Positions 44,612 to 53,916 of a stretch of DNA of 64,000 nt are shown here, one piece after another. The notes below the pieces were generated by a model. It made no database searches and had not been told where the DNA came from. It was given only the letters and a program-made list of their open reading frames with translations. Position 1 is the first letter of the stretch, and every line of letters starts with the position of its first letter. The stretch comes from Aquimarina sp. ERC-38 (lineage in GTDB: Bacteria; Bacteroidota; Bacteroidia; Flavobacteriales; Flavobacteriaceae). A program made the position numbers and the translations under genes. The stretch spans positions 1 to 64,000 of the forward strand of contig NZ_CP098511.1 in NCBI RefSeq assembly GCF_026222555.1, written 5' to 3'.

Positions 44612-46006
44612 TTACTGGTAAGCTGTATATTTTGAAAATCCCAGGTATTTCTTAATCATATTGTTATATTCAGGAGTTATTTTTAACGACAAGGTATGAT
44701 CTATAGTATATAAAGATTCTATATTTTGATAACCGGTTTGTAGTAAAGCTTCCAAAAATTGTAGGGAGGTCGTATAATCTCCTAATAAAGCGGTATAACT
44801 GATTATCTTAAAAAAAGTCTCCGGGCTACGAACTCCTATCTCATAGGTAAGCATTGCTAGAAAAAGCTGTGTTTCTGTTTTTTTAACTTGAAGTTGTGCA
44901 TTCGCAATGATGGTTTTTAAATAATCTTCAACTCTATACGTCCAATAAGCTTGCTTATTACTCTTATGTTTTCTTACTTTATACAAAGCTTTTACCTGAT
45001 CGTTCCACCAGGGCAGGTTGTAAAATGCCAAGTTATTTACATCCTCTTGAAATGCAAGAGCGAGGTTACTTCTCCATGTAGATTCTTGTACTAAATGGTA
45101 GTCATGTTTATTTTTTTTAACCTTAAACCGGGAGGAACGTTGTAAGGTATCTAACTGATTTTTAACGTCTTTATGAAAAGAAGTAAACCGAAACGTATTT
45201 TCTATTCTTCTTAACTCGTAAAATGCCTCTACTACTTCATCATTACTAAGATATTGTTCAACCTTTTCTAAGGCTTCTTGATACTGCCTTTGCATCCATA
45301 TCGTATCCTTTTCAATTTTACCCCTGGTCATGTCTCTTACCTTAAAAGCATGTAAAGACCTGATGATTTCTTTATCAATTTTGGTTGTATTCTGAACTGT
45401 ATAAACTTCTGCCGGAAGGCCTTTTTGTTTTAGTAATTTACGGGTACGCATTACATCAAAATATGCATACTTTCTAATATTTGTAATTCCCGCATAATAA
45501 AATTGATGGTTGAATCGAGATATTTCACCATAATTGGGGGTACTGTTGATTACTATAGTACCATCAAATAACTTATACCATACCGGAAGCATTCCGGTAA
45601 ATTCAGCATCTATTCCTTCTCCAATGCTATACATCCGGCGTTTATCAATAGGAAAAGTAGTCAGGCAAAAGTTTAGGTATTTGGTAGTGTTATCAATACT
45701 TGCTTTTAAACTTCTCTTATCGGCAACATCAATAGAAACCGCAATACATCCAGTGGCTTCTGCTACCTTACAAAATGTTGTAAAATCAGTATTTTCTTTT
45801 TGTTTAATTTGAACATGAAAAAGCAATGGCCATTTTATAGTAGTGGTAAAGTTTTTAGGCACATATACTTTTAAAGAAGCACTATCCCTTTCAAAAACTT
45901 TAATTGTAGTTACCGTACTTTTTTTTAACCGGTACGCTTGTTGAGACTGAACCATTTGTATAGCAGTGGTAACTAAAAATAGAAAGATAAGCCCTCGTAA
46001 TTTCAT
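44612..46006 (-). CDS. Exported esterase-like protein with degenerate active site
   Basis: A 464-residue exported protein (signal ending MVQSQ). Residues 35-215 fit an alpha/beta-hydrolase of the PHB-depolymerase/esterase type (LKVYVPKNFTTTIKWPLLFHV, IDKRRMYSIGEGIDAEF). The nucleophile elbow, normally G-x-S-x-G, reads IGEGI near residue 130, with no serine, so it is probably not a hydrolase. The second half (about 230-460) is helical, with a TPR-like look. Lone minus-strand gene. Role unknown; a binding or structural part is plausible. Confidence 0.65.
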   Translation of the reverse strand: MKLRGLIFLFLVTTAIQMVQSQQAYRLKKSTVTTIKVFERDSASLKVYVPKNFTTTIKWPLLFHVQIKQKENTDFTTFCKVAEATGCIAVSIDVADKRSLKASIDNTTKYLNFCLTTFPIDKRRMYSIGEGIDAEFTGMLPVWYKLFDGTIVINSTPNYGEISRFNHQFYYAGITNIRKYAYFDVMRTRKLLKQKGLPAEVYTVQNTTKIDKEIIRSLHAFKVRDMTRGKIEKDTIWMQRQYQEALEKVEQYLSNDEVVEAFYELRRIENTFRFTSFHKDVKNQLDTLQRSSRFKVKKNKHDYHLVQESTWRSNLALAFQEDVNNLAFYNLPWWNDQVKALYKVRKHKSNKQAYWTYRVEDYLKTIIANAQLQVKKTETQLFLAMLTYEIGVRSPETFFKIISYTALLGDYTTSLQFLEALLQTGYQNIESLYTIDHTLSLKITPEYNNMIKKYLGFSKYTAYQ

Positions 46007-46098
46007 TTTTAATAATAAAAACTATTGTGCACAAATAAGATACCATTTTTATAGTATCTGATTTCGAATAGGTAAAACTAAAACCCTAAAAAAATAAG

Positions 46099-46530
46099 TT
46101 ACTCGTAGACCGGTTTATTCTGTACTACACTAGAAAGTATAATGTGGGTTTTTACTTCGCCGTAGGTAATTAATTCATCTATAAAAGATTGCAGATGTAC
46201 TTGGTCTTTTAAGAGGACTTCCATGATGATATTTTCATTTCCGGTGATACGGTAGCAGTTTAATACTTCTTTAAAAGTAGTTACTTTACTTAAAAAAGGT
46301 TTTAACCGGCCCATAAAAGCACTTAAGGTAATCATAGCCTTTAATTGAAAACCGCTTTTTTGATAAGCAATTAGGGTCGTATATCCTTCAATAATTCCTT
46401 TATCTTCAAGTCTTTTAATTCTTTCGGCAACCGCCGGGGAACTTAATCCGATGTTTTTGCCGATTTCGGTATTTTTTAAACGGGCATTACCTTGAAGTAG
46501 TGTAATGATCTTTACATCAATGCTATCCAT
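46099..46530 (-). CDS. Lrp/AsnC family transcriptional regulator
   Basis: A 143-residue regulator. The N-terminal helix-turn-helix (LQGNARLKNTEIGKNIGLSS, VAERIKRLEDKGIIEGY) is followed by a RAM/ACT-like sensor domain (CYRITGNENIIMEVLLKD). Such proteins sense amino acids and often control amino-acid genes. It is divergent from the 126-aa gene (106-base gap), and autoregulation is possible. Confidence 0.92.
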   Translation of the reverse strand: MDSIDVKIITLLQGNARLKNTEIGKNIGLSSPAVAERIKRLEDKGIIEGYTTLIAYQKSGFQLKAMITLSAFMGRLKPFLSKVTTFKEVLNCYRITGNENIIMEVLLKDQVHLQSFIDELITYGEVKTHIILSSVVQNKPVYE

Positions 46531-46636
46531 AATTTTTAAGTAATTAATCCAAAAATAATTTAATTTTTAAAGTCTAACTAAATTTCAACTTTATTCTTTA
46601 TGGTAGTACTTTGAATTTCCTTATTATTTTTGTTTT

Positions 46637-47017
46637 ATGCCATCTCATAATTCGATACCAGTTTATAATAAAGCGAAAGAAATACTTCGTATGACGGATA
46701 CTATTTCGCGCTCCTTTATTTCTGATTATGAGCAATTAGATAATACTGGTAAGGAACATCCTAATATTTATCTTTTAGGTGACCTTATTCGGGATGCGGT
46801 CATTTTAACTACGGAGATAGAAAAAACGGACGCTCAAGTATCTCGTTATGATAGAATTCGGCAAGGCTTACGTACTAATTTATGTAGTACCCAAATTTAT
46901 AATAAATGCAAACATTTGGAAAAAAGTTGTCGTTCTGGCAAAGATTACTTAAAGTTGCTTCGGAAAGAATTACTTACTTTTAACAAACTTCAGAAACGTT
47001 GGATTCGGTTTTTGTAG
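46637..47017 (+). CDS. Helical protein of unknown function (126 aa)
   Basis: A 126-residue soluble protein with several amphipathic helices, a basic C-terminus (LLTFNKLQKRWIRFL) and three cysteines between residues 103 and 115. No signal or membrane segment. It resembles four-helix-bundle-like proteins only in general character. A TATTTTTG box ends just 4 bases before the ATG, so the start may be leaderless or slightly downstream. Divergent from the Lrp gene. Confidence 0.5.
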   Translation: MPSHNSIPVYNKAKEILRMTDTISRSFISDYEQLDNTGKEHPNIYLLGDLIRDAVILTTEIEKTDAQVSRYDRIRQGLRTNLCSTQIYNKCKHLEKSCRSGKDYLKLLRKELLTFNKLQKRWIRFL

Positions 47018-47346
47018 TTATAAATATGTATGCTTAATCGTTAATACTTTTTATAACAACAATCGTATATCTCCAAATTACAGTATTTCCTAAATTACTT
47101 CAAAATAACTTGATTTTTAAAATACTAAACTTTACGATTTAGATAGGCAAAAAAGGCATACGGTTATCTTAAATAGTAAACTCAGTCATAACTAAAATAA
47201 TAATAATACTACATAAATTAGCTTAACTAATTGAAAAAGTATTCTTTTCCCTTTCTAGTAGTGTTAAAGTACGTTAACAAATTATTAAATACAAAATAAT
47301 TTAGCGTTAGAAGAAATAAATTGCGGGATTAAATAAATTTAATTCT
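47018..47346. other. Intergenic region, no feature seen
   Basis: 329 AT-rich bases before the metalloprotease gene with no frame, repeat or RNA structure that I can support. Confidence 0.4.
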
Positions 47347-49950
47347 ATGAAAAATTCATCATCAAAGCTTATAAAGCTACTACTTTTACTACTAGTGCTC
47401 TTAATATCCGGCGGAGGTACTTTACATGCTCAAAAGAAAAAGAAGAAGAAAAAAGATAAAACCGAACAATCGACAGAAAAGAAGAAAGAAAAAAACAAAA
47501 TAAAGTCTATTAAAGAAGCAACAAAACAAACTAAAAAAGTTGCCGGACTTTTTACTATCTATAGAGATACACTTGACGGATCAACGTTCATGCAAATTGA
47601 TAAATCTCACCTTGGTAAAGAATACATATACTTTAGTCAAATAGCTGACGGAGTTCTGGATGCTGGTATTTTTAGAGGAGCCTTTATGGATAATAAAGTA
47701 TTTAAGGTTAAAAAACATTATAATAAAATTGAGTTTATTACTCAAAATACTTCCTATTATTTTGATCCGGAAAATGCTTTATCAAAATCAGCACAAGCTA
47801 ATATTAGTGAAGGGATTATGGCCAGTTTAAAAATTGAAGCACAAGATACAATTAACGAATCTTATTTAATTAAAGCGGATGACCTCTTCCTCAAAGAAAC
47901 TTTCGAACAAATCAAACCTCCCAAATATCCCAATAGCAAACCCACGGATTTCAGTTTGGGAAGTTTAGATAAGGAAAAAACTAAGATTGAGAAAATAAAT
48001 AATTATCCTGAAAATACAAATGTCGAAAGTCATTATACATATTCTCAGAGTTCTGTCTTAAATAATGGATCGCAGGCAGTCACAGATGGTCGAAATGTAA
48101 CTATTAAAGTTACTCATAGTCTAATCGCTCTACCAGAAAACAATTATGAAATACGCCTAGACGATCCGCGTGTGGGTTATTTCTTTAGTCAGGTAACAGA
48201 TATGACTGCTACTAATGCAACGCCCTATCGTGATTTAATACATCGCTGGAATCTTGTAAAGAAAAATCCAAACGCAACTATTTCAGAACCGGAAAAACCT
48301 ATTGTATGGTGGATTGAAAATAGTACTCCCATAGAGTTTAGAGAAACCATTAAAGAAGCAGTATTAGAATGGAATAAAGCTTTTTTACAAGCTGGGTTTA
48401 AAGATGCTATTGTAGTAAAAACACAACCGGATGATGCTACCTGGGATGCTGGAGATATCCGGTATAACGTATTACGTTGGACTTCGTCACCACAACCACC
48501 TTTTGGGGGTTATGGACCTAGTTTTGTAAACCCTAAAACCGGTGAAATTTTAGGAGCTGATATTATGTTAGAATATGTCTATCATAAAAATATTGTACGC
48601 TATGAAAATCTACTTACTTTTAATCCGGAAGCTAGACAACAAATTGCTTTGCACCCTACTTTAAAGAAAAATAAATCTTTTTTATGTTCTTTTGGTCACG
48701 AAATGCAATCCAACATACTATTTGGACAGTCCGTACTTCTGGCAAACGGAAATACAGATAATGAAATGAAGGGGATGAAACTAGAGGCTATGAAAGAACT
48801 GGTTATGCATGAGGTAGGACATACCTTAGGTTTGAATCACAATATGAAAGCAAGCCAATTGTTTACTCCTGAAGAATTAAATTCTCCCGAAAAAATTAAA
48901 GGTAAATGCCTTACTGGTTCCGTAATGGACTATACTGCTATTAACGTAACTCTAGATAAATCAAAACAAGGTGCTTATTTTTCTACTTCTGTTGGTCCCT
49001 ATGATAAATGGGCTATACGCTACGGCTACACCCCTGTAACTTCACAAAAAGATTTGGATGCAATAACTAGTGAATCCACTCGACCGGAACATATCTTTGG
49101 TAACGATGCAGATGATATGCGTAGTCCCGGTAAAGCTATTGATCCTAGGGTAATGACAAGTGATATGTCCAATGATCAGATTACTTATTCTATTGAACGG
49201 ATGAAATTGGTAAATAACATGATTTCTAAATTAACTACTAAATTCAATAAGGAAGGCAATTCGTATCAAGAGTTAAGACAAGCCTTTTATGTATTACGTT
49301 CTCAGTACGGACGAGCTGGCGATGTTATTTCTAGGTTTATTGGGGGTGTTTATGTAGATCGAAGTATGATCGGACAGGATAAAAATCTTAAACCTTATAC
49401 CCCGGTTAGTTATAAAGATCAAAAAAGAGCAATGAATGCATTAAGCACCTATGTATTTTCACCGGCTGCCTATAAAACTCCCGAAGGTTTGTACGACCAC
49501 CTTGCTTTACAACGAAGAGGGTTTAACTTTTTTTCAGATACCGAAGATCCTAAAATACACGATCTGATCTTAGCATATCAAAATAGAGTGCTCAACCATA
49601 TTATGCATCCTAAAACTTTACAACGTATTACAGATTCTGAACTTTATGGTAACCAATATCAGTTAAGTGAATTTATGACTGATCTGAATACAGCGATATT
49701 TCAAAAAGATAGCAAAGGTTCCATCAACAGTTTCAGACAAAATTTACAAAGGTCTTATACAGATAAATTATTGGCTATGGTTGATAATGAAAACTCTAAG
49801 AACAACTATTCATTTGCAGCCCAATCTATGGCGTTACAGAATTTAATTCGGATTAAATCTTTGATGAACAATACAAGCGGTGATGCAATTTCTAAAGCTC
49901 ATAAAAACTATTTAAAAATAAGAATACAGAATGTTTTAGAAGATATTTAG
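47347..49950 (+). CDS. Exported zinc metalloprotease (DUF4953/5117-type)
   Basis: An 867-residue exported metalloprotease. The signal peptide (LLLLLLVLLISGGGTLHAQ) is followed by a lysine-rich stretch (residues 29-60, including a run of seven lysines). Domains of the DUF5118/DUF5117 type (about 75-430) precede the zinc-binding HExxHxxGxxH motif MHEVGHTLGLNHNMKAS, with His488, Glu489, His492 and His498; the downstream methionine turn is in SVMDYTAINV. The C-terminal 300 residues are a family-specific domain. Bacteroidota carry several paralogues with unknown substrates. Single gene with terminator. Confidence 0.9.
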   Translation: MKNSSSKLIKLLLLLLVLLISGGGTLHAQKKKKKKKDKTEQSTEKKKEKNKIKSIKEATKQTKKVAGLFTIYRDTLDGSTFMQIDKSHLGKEYIYFSQIADGVLDAGIFRGAFMDNKVFKVKKHYNKIEFITQNTSYYFDPENALSKSAQANISEGIMASLKIEAQDTINESYLIKADDLFLKETFEQIKPPKYPNSKPTDFSLGSLDKEKTKIEKINNYPENTNVESHYTYSQSSVLNNGSQAVTDGRNVTIKVTHSLIALPENNYEIRLDDPRVGYFFSQVTDMTATNATPYRDLIHRWNLVKKNPNATISEPEKPIVWWIENSTPIEFRETIKEAVLEWNKAFLQAGFKDAIVVKTQPDDATWDAGDIRYNVLRWTSSPQPPFGGYGPSFVNPKTGEILGADIMLEYVYHKNIVRYENLLTFNPEARQQIALHPTLKKNKSFLCSFGHEMQSNILFGQSVLLANGNTDNEMKGMKLEAMKELVMHEVGHTLGLNHNMKASQLFTPEELNSPEKIKGKCLTGSVMDYTAINVTLDKSKQGAYFSTSVGPYDKWAIRYGYTPVTSQKDLDAITSESTRPEHIFGNDADDMRSPGKAIDPRVMTSDMSNDQITYSIERMKLVNNMISKLTTKFNKEGNSYQELRQAFYVLRSQYGRAGDVISRFIGGVYVDRSMIGQDKNLKPYTPVSYKDQKRAMNALSTYVFSPAAYKTPEGLYDHLALQRRGFNFFSDTEDPKIHDLILAYQNRVLNHIMHPKTLQRITDSELYGNQYQLSEFMTDLNTAIFQKDSKGSINSFRQNLQRSYTDKLLAMVDNENSKNNYSFAAQSMALQNLIRIKSLMNNTSGDAISKAHKNYLKIRIQNVLEDI

Positions 49951-49975
49951 GGTATCTAAAGATTATAAAGGTAAA

Positions 49976-50012
49976 GCGAAGTTGTTACAAATGTAATGAC
50001 TTCGTTTTTTTA
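49976..50012 (+). terminator. Terminator of the metalloprotease gene
   Basis: A 13-bp stem GCGAAGTTGTTAC/GTAATGACTTCGT (with G-T pairs), loop AAAT, then a T-run, 25 bases past the stop. Confidence 0.88.
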
Positions 50013-50063
50013 TTTTACGTTTAACTAAAGTATATTAAGCCCAGTTTTGTCAAGCAAACATTT

Positions 50064-50915
50064 ATGAAAAACACCATACTTCTTATCCATTGTCCGGATA
50101 CAAAAGGAATCGTAGCCACGGTAACTAACTTTATACTATCTAAAAACGGAAATACTACTTATGTAGAACAACATGTGGATCGGGAACTTCAGGAATTTTT
50201 TATGCGATTAGAATGTGAATTTGACAGTGATGAAAGAATTCAGCAGTTTAAAGAAGCTTTTCAAAGTAAAGTTGCGGTTCATTATGAAATGCACTGGGAA
50301 TTATATGATGCGGAATCCATACCGAATATGGCATTGTTTGTTTCTAAATACGACCATTGTCTTTATGATATACTAAGTAGAAATATTTCAGGAAAACTAG
50401 GGGTTTCTATTCCTATTATTATCAGTAACCACAAGGAATTAAAGTCCGTTGCCGACCGCTTTGGCATTGCCTTTAGACATATACCGGTTACTAAAGAAAC
50501 TAAAGAACAAGCCGAAAAGGAACAATTAGCACTTTTACAGTCTTTAAATATCGATTTTATCATTTTAGCGCGTTATATGCAAATAGTATCTCCGGATTTT
50601 ATTAAACACTACCCCAACCGGATTATCAATATTCACCACTCTTTTCTTCCTGCTTTTCCTGGGGCTAAACCTTATCATTCAGCTTATCAGCGAGGGGTTA
50701 AAATTATCGGTGCAACAAGCCATTATGTAACTTCTGATCTGGATGAAGGTCCGATTATAGAACAGGAAATTGTACGGGTCTCGCATGTTCATAATATTCA
50801 AGATTTTATTGAAAAAGGAAGAGACCTAGAGAAAATTGTATTATCGCGCGCTATTAAAATTCATCTGGAACGCAAAGTACTGGTATATAATAATAAAACT
50901 ATTATATTTTCCTAA
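50064..50915 (+). CDS. purU: Formyltetrahydrofolate deformylase
   Basis: A 283-residue PurU that hydrolyses 10-formyl-THF to formate and THF, balancing one-carbon pools. An N-terminal ACT domain (residues 1-85, LIHCPDTKGIVATVTNF) is followed by a formyltransferase-like domain with the catalytic Asn-His pair in INIHHSFLPAFPGAKPY and Asp in SDLDEGPIIEQ. Length fits the family. Monocistronic. Confidence 0.94.
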   Translation: MKNTILLIHCPDTKGIVATVTNFILSKNGNTTYVEQHVDRELQEFFMRLECEFDSDERIQQFKEAFQSKVAVHYEMHWELYDAESIPNMALFVSKYDHCLYDILSRNISGKLGVSIPIIISNHKELKSVADRFGIAFRHIPVTKETKEQAEKEQLALLQSLNIDFIILARYMQIVSPDFIKHYPNRIINIHHSFLPAFPGAKPYHSAYQRGVKIIGATSHYVTSDLDEGPIIEQEIVRVSHVHNIQDFIEKGRDLEKIVLSRAIKIHLERKVLVYNNKTIIFS

Positions 50916-51075
50916 TACTAGTATTTTTAGCCTTCAAAAGATAACAATTGCTTACAAGTAACTACCTATCTACGTTAATATTTTCTATTATATTAGTGAA
51001 CCAAAACTCATTTTTACTTTGAACATAAAGTATGAATCGGTTTAAATTAATTATATTTATCGCCAAACTCGTTTT

Positions 51076-51792
51076 ATGAAAAAGATACTCCTACTATGTT
51101 GTCTGATGACTATTTTTAGCTGTGCAGAATTGCAGCAAGTGGTTAATAGTTTACCTACTCAAGGTACCGGAATCGGATTGAGCAATGTAGATATTGCTAA
51201 TGGTTTAAAACAAGCCCTAGACAAAGGAATTAGCAAACAAGTGTCTAAACTTACCAAAACAGATGGTTTTTATAAGAATCAACTGGCAAAAATTTTATTA
51301 CCAGCAGAACTTCAAAAAGTAGATAACACGCTACGAAAAGTAGGTTTAAATAAATTGGCTGATGAAGGTCTCAAAATATTAAATCGTGCAGCTGAAGATG
51401 CGGTAAAAGAAGCTACCCCAATCTTTGTAAATGCAGTTAAACAAATGACTTTTAATGATGCCAAGCAAATTCTATTAGGAGATGACAAAGCGGCAACCAG
51501 CTATTTACAGTCCGCAACAAATTCGGCTTTATATAATAAGTTTAACCCAGTGATCAAAAAATCTTTTAGCAAAGTAGGAGCTGATAAGATCTGGACTAAT
51601 ATTATTAATAAGTATAATACCATTCCTTTGACTAACAATGTAAATCCTAACTTAACAGATTATGTAACCCAGGAAGCATTAAAAGGTGTATATACTATGA
51701 TTGCGGTAGAGGAAAAGCAAATCCGGAACAATTTAAATTCCAGAACTACCGATTTGCTAAAAAAAGTTTTTGCATTGCAGGACGGAAGATAG
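51076..51792 (+). CDS. DUF4197 family lipoprotein
   Basis: A 238-residue exported protein with lipobox TIFSCAEL (Cys16). Mostly helical; landmarks of DUF4197 are GLKQALDKGISKQVSKL, NRAAEDAVKEATPIF and TSYLQSATNSALYNKFNPVI. Function of the family is unknown. Convergent with the alpha/beta hydrolase gene, 2 bases between the stops. Confidence 0.88.
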   Translation: MKKILLLCCLMTIFSCAELQQVVNSLPTQGTGIGLSNVDIANGLKQALDKGISKQVSKLTKTDGFYKNQLAKILLPAELQKVDNTLRKVGLNKLADEGLKILNRAAEDAVKEATPIFVNAVKQMTFNDAKQILLGDDKAATSYLQSATNSALYNKFNPVIKKSFSKVGADKIWTNIINKYNTIPLTNNVNPNLTDYVTQEALKGVYTMIAVEEKQIRNNLNSRTTDLLKKVFALQDGR

Positions 51793-51794
51793 TT

Positions 51795-52574
51795 TTACAA
51801 TCCGTTTATAAAATTAATAGATTGTAAATTAAATACTTCCGGTTGTTCTACATTGACGACATGACCGGAATTATGAACTATAAAAAGATTAGAAAGCGCA
51901 TGTGTTGCAGCAATCTTTTTAATAGAAGGTAAAAACAAATAGTCTTCTTCGCCCATCACATATAAAGTAGGAATCTTAATATCTTTTGCCCTAAAGAAAC
52001 GAAGTAGCGGATTGATTTCAGAAGTTAACCGGAACCAACGAATAAATTCCTTTTGATATAATTTTTTAGCTTCCCGGACAAAAAGTAACCTCGAATTTTT
52101 ATGATTTTTACGTGGCATGATAATAAACGCAAAAAACTTATAAAGAAACATGTAGGGTACTACGGATTTAAAAATAACCCCAAGTTTCATTAAGACCTGA
52201 GAACGTAAATTCAACTTCATAATCGCACCTCCCATGATCATACTTTGTACCCGGTTAGGAAAACGCTCCGCTAGATTTCGGATCAAAATGGTTCCTAAGG
52301 AAATACCTACGAAATGAGACTTTTCAATATTTTCTTTATCAATTACTTCAACAATATCATTGGTAATAGCATCAAAGGTATATTTTGTCTTAAAGGCATC
52401 TTTTAAAACGGGTTTTGATTTACCATGACCTCTTAAGTCTAACAATAGTACGTTAAAATGCTTTTTAAATTCGCGGACTTGTTTAAACCAAATAGAAGAA
52501 CTACCTCCTGCCCCATGAACAAAAGTTACCCATTGGGTACTATCTTTATGAGGATATGTAGCATAATTAATCAT
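51795..52574 (-). CDS. Alpha/beta-fold hydrolase
   Basis: A 259-residue serine hydrolase. Oxyanion motif FVHGAGGSSSIWF near residues 18-30; nucleophile Ser in HFVGISLGTILI; Asp in MGEEDYLF; His in NSGHVVN near the C-terminus, so the triad is complete. Substrate unknown. It resembles esterases and bromoperoxidase-like enzymes of secondary metabolism and lipid turnover. Single gene. Confidence 0.9.
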   Translation of the reverse strand: MINYATYPHKDSTQWVTFVHGAGGSSSIWFKQVREFKKHFNVLLLDLRGHGKSKPVLKDAFKTKYTFDAITNDIVEVIDKENIEKSHFVGISLGTILIRNLAERFPNRVQSMIMGGAIMKLNLRSQVLMKLGVIFKSVVPYMFLYKFFAFIIMPRKNHKNSRLLFVREAKKLYQKEFIRWFRLTSEINPLLRFFRAKDIKIPTLYVMGEEDYLFLPSIKKIAATHALSNLFIVHNSGHVVNVEQPEVFNLQSINFINGL

Positions 52575-52739
52575 AATAACTTCTAGGTAAATGTAACTAT
52601 CTCTATGTTAAATAATGGTCTCAGTTGTAATTAATTTATGATTTAATAAAAATAGTCCGAAGATTTTGACCGAAGTAGCCTTTATTTTTCATAATTTACT
52701 TTAAGATACTCAATTTTTAAAATGTAGAATTAGGTAACC

Positions 52740-53558
52740 TTACTTTTCTAAAATTGCTTGCATTTGTTGTTGTAATTCAAAAGCTTTGTGTTGTGCCGCT
52801 GTAGCGAAATCTTTTTGATCAGAAGCATAGATAATTCCACGAGAAGAATTAATTAACAATCCGATGGTATCTTTAACCAGGCCGTATTTACAGACTTCTT
52901 GTAAACTTCCGCCTTGCGCCCCCACCCCCGGTATCAATAAAAAACTATTGGGAACTATTTTCCTGATTTCTTTAAGATACTCACTTTTAGTCGCTCCTAC
53001 CACATACATTAGATTCTCTGCATTTTTATAGGTTTGAGACGTCTGTATAACTTGCTGATATACTTGTTTATCACCTCCTTCTTTGGTTTGAAAATCAAAA
53101 GCCCCGGGGTTGGAAGTTAACGCAAGTAAAATGGTTATTTTATCTTTAAAAGAAAGAAAAGGTTCCACCGAATCTTTGCCCATATAAGGAGCCACCGTTA
53201 CGGAATCAAAGGCTAAATCTTCAAAAAAAGCTTTGGCATACATGGTACTGGTATTTCCGATATCTCCACGTTTAGCATCCGCAATGGTAAATACTTCCGG
53301 GTGATTTGTATTTAGATAAGCTATGGTTTTTTTCAAAGCTTCCCACCCTTCTACCCCATAAGCTTCGTAAAAAGCAGTATTTGGCTTATAAGCAACCGTA
53401 AGGTGATGGGTAGCATCGATAATTGCTTTATTAAACTCAAAAATCGGATCTTCTTCTGTAAGTAAGTGTTTTGGGATTTTATTTGTATCTGTATCAAGTC
53501 CGATACATAAAAAGGATTTTTTTTTCTTAATCTGTGCTACCAGTTCTGGGATTGTCAT
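52740..53558 (-). CDS. pyrF: Orotidine 5'-phosphate decarboxylase (type 2)
   Basis: A 272-residue OMP decarboxylase, the last step of UMP synthesis. Signature FLCIGLDTD at the N-terminus and the catalytic Asp-Lys-Asp set in [14 protein letters not shown]. Length and loop layout ([11 protein letters not shown]) fit the type 2 (subfamily 2) enzyme. Monocistronic. Confidence 0.95.
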   Translation of the reverse strand: MTIPELVAQIKKKKSFLCIGLDTDTNKIPKHLLTEEDPIFEFNKAIIDATHHLTVAYKPNTAFYEAYGVEGWEALKKTIAYLNTNHPEVFTIADAKRGDIGNTSTMYAKAFFEDLAFDSVTVAPYMGKDSVEPFLSFKDKITILLALTSNPGAFDFQTKEGGDKQVYQQVIQTSQTYKNAENLMYVVGATKSEYLKEIRKIVPNSFLLIPGVGAQGGSLQEVCKYGLVKDTIGLLINSSRGIIYASDQKDFATAAQHKAFELQQQMQAILEK

Positions 53559-53916
53559 TTTGTTAGTTGTTGATGGTTTTTAGTTGATGGTTGTCTGTTG
53601 TTGGTTGATCGTTATTAGTTATTTGTTGCTGGTTGTTGAGATGACTAGCCAAAAGACACTAGGCAAAAGTTGTTGTTGTAACCTCTCTCATAAAATGGTT
53701 TAATCATTTTTAGTTTTTTATTCTCATATCCCGATTCTTAGTTGTTGATATGAATAGCCAAAAGACACTAAGCAAAAGTTGTTATGATTTTTTGTAATTA
53801 TTTAATCCGATTTTAGTTTTTAATTCTTGTATCTAGGTTCCTGTTTCCTAAATCCTATATCCTGTTTTCTATTTCCTAGTCCATATATCAAATATCCAGC
53901 CTTTACATACTACTAT
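53559..53916. repeat. Low-complexity and imperfect 109-bp tandem repeat
   Basis: TTGATGG/TTGTTGG words fill 53565-53640. Two imperfect units of about 109 bp follow, starting near 53632 and 53741; each begins GTTGTTGA, contains AGCCAAAAGACACTA and then GCAAAAGTTGTT. No gene is seen. Confidence 0.65.
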
